DNA of 64,000 bases from DSVZ01 sp037439785 (GTDB lineage Bacteria; Verrucomicrobiota; Verrucomicrobiia; Limisphaerales; J093). Both the position numbers and the translations under genes were made by a program. How positions within the stretch are numbered: the first letter of the stretch is position 1; every line of letters starts with the position of its first letter. Shown piece by piece: positions 34,344 to 43,835 of this stretch. The stretch spans positions 1-64,000 of the forward strand of contig JBBIVJ010000006.1 of NCBI GenBank assembly GCA_037439785.1, written 5' to 3'. The notes below the pieces were generated by a model. The model made no database searches. It was given only the letters and a program-made list of their open reading frames with translations, and was not told where the DNA came from.

Positions 34344-35777
34344 TCAGGGCGCGTGGACGTTCGAGAGGTCCGGCGTTCCCGCCGGGGCGTCGCCGATGCG
34401 GACAATCTCGTAGGTGTGGGGGTGGGGGCGTTTGAGTTCGCGGATGCGCGCCTCCGCTTCGGCGAGCCGGGCGTCGGTCTCGGGGTTGGGGGCGTCCGGC
34501 TGCTGGCGCCGGGCGTTCCAGAGCGTTTCCCAGAGCCGGTTTTTCTCGACAATGGCGCGGCGCAGTGCCTCGGCCTGGTCCCAGGACGGCCCGCGTTGGA
34601 GGGTGAGATAGCGATGCCAGTCGGCGTGGGTGCCGGTCAGGAGGGCGGTGCCGTCCACGCGCAGTTCGTAAAGGCCCGGGTTGAGGTTGCGGACCTGCAT
34701 GTAGGCCAGCGGTTCCCAGCCTTCCTCGAGGGGGACCGCCACCGGGGTGGGCGGGGTGGGGAGGCGCTCCTCGCTGAAGAGGACTTTCACGTAGTCCTCG
34801 CGGCGCTGGTGGCTTTGGATGACCGCGCCGAAGCCGCCGGGCCGCCACTGGCCGTCGGCCATGAGCCCCCAGCGCCAGATGTTGCCCGGCCAGCGCAAGC
34901 CGCGGTCCAGGGCCAGGGAAAAGCGGCGCAACCCGTGGGCGGTGGGCCGGACGCCGTCGGTGGTCAGGGCCGGGCGCGGCTCCCCGCCTTCTCGGGCGCG
35001 GAACGCCCGCGCCACCTCGCTGCGGGAGAACTGGAAGAGGTCCACGAAGTCCGCCTGGTGGTTGCTGGAGATCAGCCAGGCGGCCTCCGAGAATTGGAGG
35101 AAAGTGGGGTTGCGGTTGGTGATTTCCACCCAGTCGCCGCCCTGGGGGGGGGCACAGCTCAGCGGCCCCAGCAGCACCAGGCGGGGGCGGGTGTTGGTGT
35201 GGAGACTGCGCAGTGCGCCCAGCAGCCGGTCGTACACGTTGGTGAAGGCCGTCAGGCTGTCGGCACCCCGCCACGCGCCGGCCGTGCCGTAGCTGAGGAA
35301 AATGACGCCGGGCTGGAGGGCGCGGACCTCCTCGACCAGGGCCGGCATCCACGCGGCGTCGGCAGCGGCGACGCTGGGGTCGGGCTCGCGCAGGCGGTTG
35401 TGGGGGCTGCGTGAAAGGTTGCGGAAAGTGAGGGGGGCGTTGGGGTAATGGCTGTTCAGTCGGGTTTCCAGGTAACCGTGCTCCGCCTCCGCCTCCAGCA
35501 GGGCATCGCCCAGAAACAGCACCCGTTCCCCGGGCTGCAGGACAAACGGCGGTCGGTAGCCGGGCAGGGAGGAGGGTCGCACCACGATGGGGGTTGGGGG
35601 CGTCGCGGGGGTGGTTTCCGCCGGCCGCAGCACGGCCGGGGTGGAGTGCTCGGTACCCGGGGGCAGGGGCGGCCGGGGGGCAAACAGGTCCGCCACGGGA
35701 TCGGTGACGGGCTGGGCCGCCGCGATCAGGTGGCCCCACAGGCCCAATGTGCCAACGACGTAGCGAATGCGGTTCAT
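34344..35777 (-). CDS. Secreted SGNH/GDSL-like hydrolase-fold protein
   Basis: A 477-residue exported protein convergent with the sxt-like operon. The N-terminal signal (RIRYVVGTLGLWGHLIAAAQ) is followed by a Pro/Thr-rich linker to about residue 75. The fold entry is VLFLGDALLEAEAEHGYLETRL, where the nucleophile Ser of GDS is replaced by Ala. Block III looks like VIFLSYGTAGAWRG. The late part contains TTDGVRPTAHGLR, in the position of the DxxH motif. A beta-rich region and the C-terminal helical segment DARLAEAEARIRELKRP follow. The missing Ser suggests a non-catalytic or altered active site. The start at 35777 is chosen for the signal peptide. Confidence 0.7.
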   Translation of the reverse strand: MNRIRYVVGTLGLWGHLIAAAQPVTDPVADLFAPRPPLPPGTEHSTPAVLRPAETTPATPPTPIVVRPSSLPGYRPPFVLQPGERVLFLGDALLEAEAEHGYLETRLNSHYPNAPLTFRNLSRSPHNRLREPDPSVAAADAAWMPALVEEVRALQPGVIFLSYGTAGAWRGADSLTAFTNVYDRLLGALRSLHTNTRPRLVLLGPLSCAPPQGGDWVEITNRNPTFLQFSEAAWLISSNHQADFVDLFQFSRSEVARAFRAREGGEPRPALTTDGVRPTAHGLRRFSLALDRGLRWPGNIWRWGLMADGQWRPGGFGAVIQSHQRREDYVKVLFSEERLPTPPTPVAVPLEEGWEPLAYMQVRNLNPGLYELRVDGTALLTGTHADWHRYLTLQRGPSWDQAEALRRAIVEKNRLWETLWNARRQQPDAPNPETDARLAEAEARIRELKRPHPHTYEIVRIGDAPAGTPDLSNVHAP

Positions 35778-35956
35778 AGCGGGCGGGGATTTAACGGCGG
35801 ACCGCCCTCCGCGGGCAAGGGGGGAAGTGCCCGCCCCGTGCGGGCAGTTCAAGAAAGGACAAGCTTCGGCCAAATTACGCGAAGCCGCAGCCGGGGCCCT
35901 CGCGATAATCGGGCCATGCCCCCGCGGGGAAAAGCCCCGGTTGTGCCCGAGCCGAG

Positions 35957-37141
35957 ATGAACGAACGACGGCTGGTGTTCCTGCACGCGGATGCCCTGGC
36001 GGCGCTCCGCTATCCAGCGGACTGTCCGTTCAAGCCGGAACGGGCGGCGTTGACGCGGCGTCGGCTCCACGCCCTGGGCCTGCTGGGCACGCCGCAGTGC
36101 CGGGAACAGGCGCCGCGACCGGCGACAGTGGCCGAGCTGTCAGCCGTGCACTCCGTCCGCTACCTCGAGGTGCTTCAGCGGGCGGCCGCGGGGGAGTTGG
36201 GCGTCGAGGGCATCCAGATGGGGCTGGGCGGCCCGGACACGCCGGTGTTCGCCGATCTGTTCACCTACGGGGCCTGGGCCTGCGGGGCGGGGCTGATGGC
36301 GGCCGACCTCCTGCTGGCCGGTGAGGCGGACGTGGTCTTCAACCTCTGGGGCGGCTTCCACCACGCCCTGCGCGAGCGGGCGTCGGGCTTCTGCTACCTC
36401 AACGACGTGGCCCTGGCCTGTCATTACCTGGCAGCCGCCGGCCGGCGGGTGGCCTACCTGGACATTGACGCGCACCACGGCGACGGCGTCCAGGCGGCCT
36501 TCTACGAGCGGCGCGACGTGCTCACGATCTCGCTGCACGAGAGCGGCAAGACGCTCTTCCCCTGGGGCGGGTTCGAGGACGAGATCGGCGAGGGCCCGGG
36601 CCGGGGGTTCAACGTGAACGTGTCGCTGCCGACGGGCACGTACGACGCGGCCTTTCTGAACGCCTTCGAGGAAGTGGTCCTGCCACTCTTACGCGCCTTT
36701 GCGCCGCAGGTGGTGGTGCTGGAACTGGGCATGGACGGCCTGGCGGGCGATCCCCTGACCCATCTGGCCCTGACCAACAACGCCCATGCCCGCGTGCTCG
36801 GCCATCTGCTGCGCCTGCGGGTGCCGCTGCTGGTGGCCGGCGGAGGCGGGTACCACGTGGACAACACCGTGCGGGGCTGGGTCCTGGCCTGGGCGGTGTG
36901 TGCCGGGGAGGCGGACCTGGAAGAACCCGCGCCGGGGCCCCCGCTGGGCGGGGTCTTCCTGGGCAGCGGGGAATGGCTGGGCGGGCTGCGGGACCCCGAG
37001 CGGCCGGTCAGCCCCGGCCAGCGCGCGGAAGTCGAGCCGGCCCTGCGGGCTTCGATTGACGCGGTCCGGCGAAACGTTTTTCCTCACCACGGTCTTCCCC
37101 CGGCCACGGCGGCACTGGCTCCGGCCGTGGCGGCAGGGTGA
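35957..37141 (+). CDS. acuC: Histone deacetylase-family protein, AcuC-like
   Basis: A 394-residue zinc-dependent deacetylase of the arginase/HDAC superfamily. Motifs are GGFHHAL, SGFCYLNDVALA, the zinc/charge-relay segment LDIDAHHGDGVQ (Asp169, Asp171, His173/174, Asp176), LELGMDGLAGDPLTHLALTN, and GGGGYHVDNTVRGW, whose Tyr is the catalytic transition-state residue. AcuC proteins remove acetyl groups from lysine, including the regulatory lysine of acetyl-CoA synthetase. The acs gene follows after about 48 nt in the same direction, so acting on Acs is a strong inference. The C-terminal ~80 residues are less conserved. Confidence 0.88.
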   Translation: MNERRLVFLHADALAALRYPADCPFKPERAALTRRRLHALGLLGTPQCREQAPRPATVAELSAVHSVRYLEVLQRAAAGELGVEGIQMGLGGPDTPVFADLFTYGAWACGAGLMAADLLLAGEADVVFNLWGGFHHALRERASGFCYLNDVALACHYLAAAGRRVAYLDIDAHHGDGVQAAFYERRDVLTISLHESGKTLFPWGGFEDEIGEGPGRGFNVNVSLPTGTYDAAFLNAFEEVVLPLLRAFAPQVVVLELGMDGLAGDPLTHLALTNNAHARVLGHLLRLRVPLLVAGGGGYHVDNTVRGWVLAWAVCAGEADLEEPAPGPPLGGVFLGSGEWLGGLRDPERPVSPGQRAEVEPALRASIDAVRRNVFPHHGLPPATAALAPAVAAG

Positions 37142-37189
37142 AGCAGAGGCAACCGAAAACGTGCACAGCACCGAGAACGAAAAACCAAC

Positions 37190-39169
37190 ATGAGCGACAC
37201 CCCTCAAACCGTCTCCACCAGCTCCCTGCTCCAGGAAACCCGCACCTTCCCGCCCTCGCCGGAGGTGGTCCGGCGCGCCTACATCAACGCCGAGCAGTAC
37301 CAACGCATGTACGAGCAGTCGGTGAACGAGCCGGACAAGTTCTGGCTCGAACAGGCCCGGGCCCTGGACTGGATCAAGCCCCCCACCGTGGCCCGCCGCT
37401 ACGAATGGAACACCGCCGCCCGCCGGATTCAGCACACCTGGTTCGAGGACGGCGTACTCAACGTCTCCACCAACTGCCTGGACCGGCACCTGGCCGCGCG
37501 CGGCGACCAGGTGGCCTTTATCTGGCAGGGCGAACCGGAGGAGGAAGTGCTGCGGATGACCTACCGCCAGCTCCACGAGCAGGTCTGCAAATTCGCCAAC
37601 GTGCTCAAGTCCCTGGGCGTGAAAAAGGGCGACCGGGTGAGCATTTACCTGCCGATGATCCTCGAGCTGCCCATCGCCATGCTGGCCTGCGCCCGCATCG
37701 GGGCCATCCACTCGGTGGTCTTCGGCGGCTTCAGCGCCGAGGCCCTGGCCGGCCGCATCAACGACTCGACCTGCAAGCTGCTCATCACCGCCAACTGCGG
37801 CCTGCGCGCCGGCAAGACCATTCCCCTCAAGGCCATCGCCGACGAGGCCTGCCGGCACTGCCCCAGCATTGAAAAGGTCGTGGTCGTGCGCCGCAACGAC
37901 ACCCCCTGCGGCTGGACCTCCGGCCGGGACCTGTGGTGGCACGAGTTGATGACCGGTGCCTCCGCCGACTGCCCGCCCGAGCCGATGAACGCCGAGGACT
38001 ACCTGTTCATGCTCTACACCTCCGGCTCGACCGGCAAACCCAAGGGCGTGGTCCACTCGACCGCCGGTTACCTGCTGCACGTGGCGCTGACCACCAAGTA
38101 CGTCTTCGACATCCACGAAGGGGACATCTTCTGGTGCACGGCGGACATCGGCTGGGTCACCGGCCACAGCTACATCGTGTACGGGCCGCTGTGCAACGGT
38201 TTCACCAGCGTCATGTTCGAGGGCGTGCCCACCTACCCGGACGCGGGCCGCTTCTGGAAGATCGTCGAGAAATTCAAGGTCACCCAGTTCTACACCGCCC
38301 CCACGGCCATCCGCTCGCTGATCCGACTGGGCGAGGAGTGGCCGAACAAGTACGACCTCAGCTCGCTGAAGGTGCTCGGCTCGGTGGGCGAACCCATCAA
38401 CCCCGAGGCCTGGATGTGGTACTTCCGCGTCATCGGCAAGGAACGCTGCCCCATCGTGGACACCTGGTGGCAGACCGAGACCGGCGGCCACCTCATCACC
38501 CCGCTGCCCGGCGCCCACGTCCTCAAGCCCGGCAGCGCCAGCCGGCCCTTCTTCGGCGTCGAGCCGGTGGTCCTGCGCGACGACGGCACCCCCTGCGCGC
38601 CGAACGAGGGCGGCAAGCTCTGCATCAAGAAACCCTGGCCGGGCATGATGCGCACCACCTGGGGCGACCACGACCGGTTCATTGACACCTACTTCACGAT
38701 GTACCCGGACATCTACTTCACCGGGGACGGCTGCCGGATTGACCCCGACGGCGATTACTGGCTCATGGGCCGGATTGACGACGTGGTCAACGTCTCCGGC
38801 CACCGCATCGGCACCGCCGAGGTCGAGAGCGCCCTGGTCAGCCATCCCCAGGTGGCCGAGGCCGCCGTGGCCCCCATGCCGCACGACATCAAGGGCCAGG
38901 CCCTTTACGCATTCGTCACCCTCAAGGACGGCGTTCACCCCAGCGAGGAGCTCAAGAAGGAGCTCATCCTGCATGTGCGGAAGGAAATCGGCCCCATTGC
39001 TGCCCCGGACAAGCTCCAGTTCGCCCCGGCGTTGCCCAAGACCCGCTCGGGCAAAATCATGCGTCGCATCCTGCGCAAGATCGCCGAAAACGCCGTGGAC
39101 CAGATTGGCGACACGACGACACTGGCCGACCCGTCTGTGGTGGACGCGCTCGTCAAAGGGAAACAGTAA
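37190..39169 (+). CDS. acs: Acetate--CoA ligase (AMP-forming)
   Basis: A 659-residue acetyl-CoA synthetase that activates acetate with ATP and CoA. It has the N-terminal ACS domain (YEQSVNEPDKFWLEQA), the AMP-binding P-loop YTSGSTGKPKGVVHS, DTWWQTETGGHLITPLPG in the acetate pocket, the hinge region GDYWLMGRIDDVVNVSGHRIGT and the C-terminal PKTRSGKIMRR with Lys622, the lysine acetylated for control in other Acs proteins. The length is standard. It sits between the AcuC-like deacetylase and an outer-membrane protein plus acetate symporter, forming an acetate-use cluster. Confidence 0.97.
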   Translation: MSDTPQTVSTSSLLQETRTFPPSPEVVRRAYINAEQYQRMYEQSVNEPDKFWLEQARALDWIKPPTVARRYEWNTAARRIQHTWFEDGVLNVSTNCLDRHLAARGDQVAFIWQGEPEEEVLRMTYRQLHEQVCKFANVLKSLGVKKGDRVSIYLPMILELPIAMLACARIGAIHSVVFGGFSAEALAGRINDSTCKLLITANCGLRAGKTIPLKAIADEACRHCPSIEKVVVVRRNDTPCGWTSGRDLWWHELMTGASADCPPEPMNAEDYLFMLYTSGSTGKPKGVVHSTAGYLLHVALTTKYVFDIHEGDIFWCTADIGWVTGHSYIVYGPLCNGFTSVMFEGVPTYPDAGRFWKIVEKFKVTQFYTAPTAIRSLIRLGEEWPNKYDLSSLKVLGSVGEPINPEAWMWYFRVIGKERCPIVDTWWQTETGGHLITPLPGAHVLKPGSASRPFFGVEPVVLRDDGTPCAPNEGGKLCIKKPWPGMMRTTWGDHDRFIDTYFTMYPDIYFTGDGCRIDPDGDYWLMGRIDDVVNVSGHRIGTAEVESALVSHPQVAEAAVAPMPHDIKGQALYAFVTLKDGVHPSEELKKELILHVRKEIGPIAAPDKLQFAPALPKTRSGKIMRRILRKIAENAVDQIGDTTTLADPSVVDALVKGKQ

Positions 39170-39204
39170 ATCCCCTGACCCGAAATCCGATCAACATCCC
39201 CCTT

Positions 39205-40617
39205 GTGGCGACCATTCACTCCACCTCCAAACCCTCCGCCGCAACCCATGCACCTGGACCGGCGTGGTGCTGTCTGGGCCTCGTCAGCTTGCTGGTCCTC
39301 ATGGCGTTGGGCGCCCAAGGCGCCGAGCCGGCCAAGCCGAAGAACCCGTGGAGCGCTTCGGCCAGTCTCTCCTTCAAGGAGACTTTCGACAGCAACGTCT
39401 ATATTCAGGAGGCCACGCCGGGTTCGGCCGGCGTGGCCGCCGCCCGGGCGGCGGGACTTGAGCCCGTGCAGCCGAAACAGGAGTCGTTTGTCAGCACCGT
39501 GCTGCCCCGGTTCGGCTTGGACTACAAACCCTCGGCGGCCTTCAACGCCTCGGCGAGCTATGCGCCAGAGATTACGTATTATCATGCCGAGTCGTCGGAG
39601 GACTACCTCGCCCACCGCGGCACGCTCAACCTGGGCGGCAAGATCCAAGAGACCACCTGGGAACTGCTTAACACCGCCACTTACATTGATGGCAACGACC
39701 TGGGGCCAACCTTTGCCCGGCCCGGCGACATCCCGGCCATCGGCGGCATTCCGCTGCGCGACCGCCGGGAAGCGTTCATCTTCTGCAACGGGTTCAAGCT
39801 CACCTACCCCGTCGGGGACTTCTTTCTCCGCCCGGTGGCCACGACCTACTTCCACGACTTCCAAACCCAGCAGCGGCTGAACCCCAGTGTCCAAAGCGCG
39901 CTCTTCGTTTACGAGAACTACATTGACCGACGGGACCTCAACGGCGGACTGGACGCGGGCCTGAAGGTGGCCGAGAACACCCATCTCATCCTCGGCTACC
40001 GCTACGGCCACCAGGACCAGTTCCGTGGGCCCAACCGGGCGAATTCGGCGTTCACCGACAGTCCCTTCGACAGCGCCTACCACCGGGCCTTGGTCGGCCT
40101 CGAAGGGACACCGGCCGACTGGGTGAAGCTTGCGGTGCTGGGCGGTCCGGAGTTCCGGGATTTTGACAAGTCTGTCCGCGTTTCTTATCCGGAGTTTGAC
40201 CGCCACGAGGTGCTCTACTGGATTGACGCGACCGTCACCTTCCTCCCCACCAAACGGGACACCATCACGCTCCTGAACCGGCGCTTTGAACAGCCCGCCT
40301 TCTCCAGCCACAGCGTGTACGAGGACGTGACCTATGACATTACATGGCGGCACAAGTTTGACGACCGGTGGACCGCCAGCGCCGGGTTCCGCCTCTACAT
40401 CGGCGACTGGCAGGCGCCGGTGAACCGCGAGGACTGGATTTACACTCCCAGCGTCAGCTTGGCCTACACGCACGACAAGCATTGGAACGCCGAAATAGCC
40501 TATTCCTGTGACTGGGTGGAGAACAAGGCGGGAGTCGCTCCAGGGCAGACCGCCTTCGCAGCGGGCCGCGAATTCACCCGGCACTTGGTGTCGCTGGTGG
40601 CCAGATACACGTTCTGA
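39205..40617 (+). CDS. Outer-membrane beta-barrel protein, paralogue A of the acetate island
   Basis: A 470-residue protein from a GTG start. A signal-type segment (WCCLGLVSLLVLMALGAQGAE) lies at about 22-42. The rest is a string of amphipathic strands: LSFKETFDSNVYIQEA, AFNASASYAPEITYYHAES, HLILGYRYGHQD, SAGFRLYIGDWQAPVNREDWIYTP cut here, and a terminal VARYTF aromatic end. It shares FDSNVY, AIGGIPLRDRREA and an REFTRHLxSL end with the protein at 43,836-45,140, so the two are clear paralogues. It may be a porin for small organic acids, judged only from its place beside acs and actP. Confidence 0.75.
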   Translation: MATIHSTSKPSAATHAPGPAWCCLGLVSLLVLMALGAQGAEPAKPKNPWSASASLSFKETFDSNVYIQEATPGSAGVAAARAAGLEPVQPKQESFVSTVLPRFGLDYKPSAAFNASASYAPEITYYHAESSEDYLAHRGTLNLGGKIQETTWELLNTATYIDGNDLGPTFARPGDIPAIGGIPLRDRREAFIFCNGFKLTYPVGDFFLRPVATTYFHDFQTQQRLNPSVQSALFVYENYIDRRDLNGGLDAGLKVAENTHLILGYRYGHQDQFRGPNRANSAFTDSPFDSAYHRALVGLEGTPADWVKLAVLGGPEFRDFDKSVRVSYPEFDRHEVLYWIDATVTFLPTKRDTITLLNRRFEQPAFSSHSVYEDVTYDITWRHKFDDRWTASAGFRLYIGDWQAPVNREDWIYTPSVSLAYTHDKHWNAEIAYSCDWVENKAGVAPGQTAFAAGREFTRHLVSLVARYTF

Positions 40618-40762
40618 GCGGGTGCCGACGTGCCCCAAGCCCAGATTGCAGTAACCCATGTCAGTAACCACAGTGATCTAACATTTGCGGACGCCGCCGG
40701 CTCCCCAGTGGTGCTTGCGGTTGGGCGGTGGCCGCGTAACACAACCAAAGAACGAACAAATT

Positions 40763-41032
40763 ATGGCTGGACCAGACTTCAAGGCCCCAGTGGTCAAAGA
40801 GCAGGAATGTGCGATGGTGGTCGCGCACAACACGCGCTTGGGCGTGGTGTTGTTTTTATTGTATTTCGCCCTGTATGGCGGGTTCATGGTCTTGAGTGCG
40901 TTTGCACCCGAGGTCATGGGCCGGCCGTTCTTGGGCGGGATCAACCTGGCCGTGGTGTATGGGCTGGCGCTGATCGTGGCCGCCATCGGCTTTGCGCTGG
41001 TTTACCTGAAACTTTGTCGTCGGGCCAACTGA
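40763..41032 (+). CDS. DUF485 membrane protein (YjcH-like)
   Basis: An 89-residue protein with two membrane helices (LGVVLFLLYFALYGGFMVLSAF and INLAVVYGLALIVAAIGFALVY, abbreviated by position here: roughly 27-48 and 61-82). DUF485 members almost always precede an ActP-type symporter, as here, where the symporter starts nine bases downstream. The ATG at 40763 removes a non-conserved upstream part of the frame. It is likely an accessory subunit of the transporter. The precise role is unknown. Confidence 0.9.
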   Translation: MAGPDFKAPVVKEQECAMVVAHNTRLGVVLFLLYFALYGGFMVLSAFAPEVMGRPFLGGINLAVVYGLALIVAAIGFALVYLKLCRRAN

Positions 41033-41041
41033 GGCGCTCCC

Positions 41042-42970
41042 ATGATTCACGCAACTTCCTTCCTCGCCGTCCTCATCTTCCTGTTCTTCGCCGGGGTGGT
41101 CCTTGCCATCAGCTTCTATCTGGGGGCCAAAGCCAAGTCCGCCAAGGGCTATTTCGCCGCCGGCGGCGGCATCCACTGGGCCGTCAACGGCATCGCCTTT
41201 GCCGGCGATTACCTCTCGGCGGCCTCGTTTTTGGGCATCTGCGGCATGATCGCCTTCTTTGGCTACGACGGCTTCCTCTACTCCATCGGCTTTTTGGGCG
41301 GCTGGATCGTCGCCCTGCTCATCGTGGCCGAGCCGCTCAGGCGCCTGGGCCGGTTCACCTTTGCCGACGCGCTCGACAACCGGTTCAACTCCCGCGGCAT
41401 CAAGGTGTCCGCCGCCATTGCCACCTTGGCGATCAGCATCTTCTATCTGATCCCGCAAATGGTTGGGGCCGGCGCGCTGATTCAGCCGTTGCTGGGCTGG
41501 CCGCACGCCGTAGGCGTGATCGTGGTGGGCTTGGTGGTGACCCTGATTGTGGTGACGGCGGGCATGGTTTCGACCACATGGGTGCAGTTCATCAAGGGCA
41601 CCCTGCTGGTGCTGCTCTGCACCATAATGACCGTGATGATCCTGTTTCGCGGTCTGACCACCAAGCCGACGGATGCCGCCGGCCAGGAGGTGCGGCTCGC
41701 CCAGCGGGGCGTGGCGATGACGCGACTCGCCGAAACACCCGGCGCGGCCATCCTGCCCGAGGACGGCGGTTGGGCAGGCAAGCCTTACGTGCGTGTCAAG
41801 GACGCTGCCGGTGTGGTGTCCGTCTGGCGCAAGGAAGCCGACGGGCTGTTGTCCGAGGCCCAGACCCTCACCGTCCAGAAAGACGGCCAGCGTCTGGCCA
41901 ACGGCCGACCCCGGGGCAAAAAGGAAGGCGAGGGCGACCTCTGGCCGGTCGGTTACGCCTCCAAGCTGCCGGGCGGGGTGGAGAAGACCGGGCCGCTGGG
42001 GCCGTTTGGTTTCCTGCGCGCCATGCAGGACAGCGAGGTCATCCTGTGGAGTTCGGAGAAGATCACGGAGGCCGACGGCGGCGTCACGATGGTGTATTAT
42101 CAGAAGCCGACCCCGGGTAGTGACTACATGAAGCCCGGCTCCAGCCCGACCTTCCGAAAGGTGCGCGGTGAGAAGTTTTCCGACAAACTGGATTTCCTCT
42201 CCCTGATGCTGGCGCTGTTTTGCGGCACCGCCTCACTGCCGCACATCCTGATCCGCTACTACACGGTCAAAGACCAGGTCAGCGCCCGCAAGAGCACGGT
42301 GGTGGGCATTGCCGCCATTTCGACCTTCTACGTGCTGACCCTCTACCTGGGCTTGGGCGCGATGACCAGTGGCACGCTCGACGTCACCGACTCAAACATG
42401 GCTGCCCCGCTGCTGGCCCGCAGTTTCAACGAGTTCCTCTTCGCCGTGCTCTCCGCCGTGGCCTTCACCACTGTGCTGGGGACGGTCAGCGGCCTGATCA
42501 TGGCCGCCAGCGGTGCCGTGGCCCACGACCTGATGGCCAACTTCCTCAAACTCAAGATGGACGAATTCCAGCAGGTGCGCGCCGCCAAGATCGCGGCGGC
42601 AGGCGTGGGGCTGCTGGCCATTGTGCTGGGCATCCTCTTTGCCAAGGTCAACGTGGCCTTCCTGGTCGGGTGGGCCTTCAACATCGCCGCCTCGGCCAAC
42701 CTGCCCGCCCTGGTCATGCTGCTGTTCTGGAAGCGCACCACCAAAGAAGGCATCGCCGCCGCCGTCACGGTGGGGATGCTCGCGTCGCTGGGCTGGATTC
42801 TTCTGAGTGCGCAGGCCTACAAGGACGTTTACGGCCTGGATCCGGCCAACGCCATCGTGCCGTTCAGTCAGCCAGCCATTGTGACCATTCCGCTGGGCTT
42901 CCTAGTGTTGGTCGTTGTCTCGCTCCTGACCCAGCACCGCAAGGCCAATCCGCCAGCCCCGTCCCATTAG
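41042..42970 (+). CDS. actP: Cation/acetate symporter, ActP-like, with a large internal insert
   Basis: A 642-residue sodium:solute symporter family (SSS) protein. The core matches ActP: GYFAAGGGIHWAVNGIAFAG, YLSAASFLGICGMIAFFGYDG, LGTVSGLIMAASGAVAHDL and FNIAASANLPALVMLLFWKR. E. coli ActP is about 549 residues. This protein is longer because residues ~205-380, between MILFRGLTTKP and LMLALFCGTASLPHILIRYY, contain a soluble, charged, beta-rich insert that includes VRVKDAAGVVSVWRKEADG. Its gene order with DUF485 and near acs supports acetate or short-chain acid uptake. Confidence 0.9.
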   Translation: MIHATSFLAVLIFLFFAGVVLAISFYLGAKAKSAKGYFAAGGGIHWAVNGIAFAGDYLSAASFLGICGMIAFFGYDGFLYSIGFLGGWIVALLIVAEPLRRLGRFTFADALDNRFNSRGIKVSAAIATLAISIFYLIPQMVGAGALIQPLLGWPHAVGVIVVGLVVTLIVVTAGMVSTTWVQFIKGTLLVLLCTIMTVMILFRGLTTKPTDAAGQEVRLAQRGVAMTRLAETPGAAILPEDGGWAGKPYVRVKDAAGVVSVWRKEADGLLSEAQTLTVQKDGQRLANGRPRGKKEGEGDLWPVGYASKLPGGVEKTGPLGPFGFLRAMQDSEVILWSSEKITEADGGVTMVYYQKPTPGSDYMKPGSSPTFRKVRGEKFSDKLDFLSLMLALFCGTASLPHILIRYYTVKDQVSARKSTVVGIAAISTFYVLTLYLGLGAMTSGTLDVTDSNMAAPLLARSFNEFLFAVLSAVAFTTVLGTVSGLIMAASGAVAHDLMANFLKLKMDEFQQVRAAKIAAAGVGLLAIVLGILFAKVNVAFLVGWAFNIAASANLPALVMLLFWKRTTKEGIAAAVTVGMLASLGWILLSAQAYKDVYGLDPANAIVPFSQPAIVTIPLGFLVLVVVSLLTQHRKANPPAPSH

Positions 42971-43145
42971 GAAGCGGAGTCCGCACCCTTCAAGAATGGC
43001 CAGCCGGTTCTCTATTCAGGAAGGCTCCCGCTCCACCGTGGGTGCGTCCATTGGCTCGCGGCCCATGAATCTTCCGCAACGTTCCTTATCCCGACTCTGG
43101 CGCGCCATGGTCCCTCGCCGCTGAAGCTCCCATGACTTGAACTCC

Positions 43146-43768
43146 ATGAGCCAATCCCTGGCGGAATCAAGCCGGAGCCGACGGGGCTGGCTGGTGACGG
43201 CGGCTGGACTGGGCCTGAACTGGTGCTGGGCGTGCTTTACGCCTGGAGCATTTTCAGCAAGCAACTCACCGAGGCCGTGGCCCGTGGCGGCTACGGTTGG
43301 TCGCGGACCACCGCCACCCTGCCCTACACGCTGGCCATCGCGTGTTTTGCCGTGACCATGGTGCCGGCGGGCCGGCTGCAGGACCGCTATGGCCCGCGCC
43401 TGGCGGCCACGCTGGGCGCGTTGCTCTGCGGGTTGGGACTGGTGATGTCCGGCTTTGGATCTCCCGAGGCGGTCTGGCCGATCTTGATTGGCTTTGGCTT
43501 GCTCACCGGTACGGGCATCGGGTTGGGCTACGCCGCCGCCATGCCGGCGGCGGTGAAGTGGTTTCCCCCGCAGAAGAAGGGCCTCATTGCTGGTCTCGTG
43601 GTGTCCGGCTTTGGTTTGGCGCCGGTGTATATCGTGCCACCCTCGACCTATCTGCTGGTCCACTTCGGCGTCAACCGTTCGTTCTGGATTCTGGGCGGCC
43701 TGTTCCTGCTGGGCGCGGCACTGACACTCCTCATCCGTCCGCCCCGGTCAGCCTCGCCGGCCGCTTGA
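43146..43768 (+). pseudogene. Broken and truncated MFS transporter (OFA family)
   Basis: The reading starts with MSQSLAESSRSRRGWLVTAA and must change frame near 43,219 (a one-base deletion between GLN and LVLGVLYAWSIFSK) to continue in the oxalate/formate antiporter-type sequence RGGYGWSRTTATLPYTLAI, GRLQDRYGPRLAATLGALLCG and GTGIGLGYAAAMPAAVKWFP. It stops after about six helices, where a full MFS protein has twelve. The gene is therefore both frameshifted and lacking its second half. The downstream fragment alone could still be translated from a GTG at 43223. A sequencing error could explain the shift but not the missing half. Confidence 0.75.
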
Positions 43769-43835
43769 GGCCGGCTGCGCCGCCGTCTCCTGCCCCGCCG
43801 CGACGGCGGGGGTGCCGGTTTCCGCCACAACGCTC

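Noticed and set aside
43769..43835. GC hairpin before the second barrel gene as a terminator
   Set aside because: The stem CCCCGCCG/CGGCGGGG has no T run on either strand.
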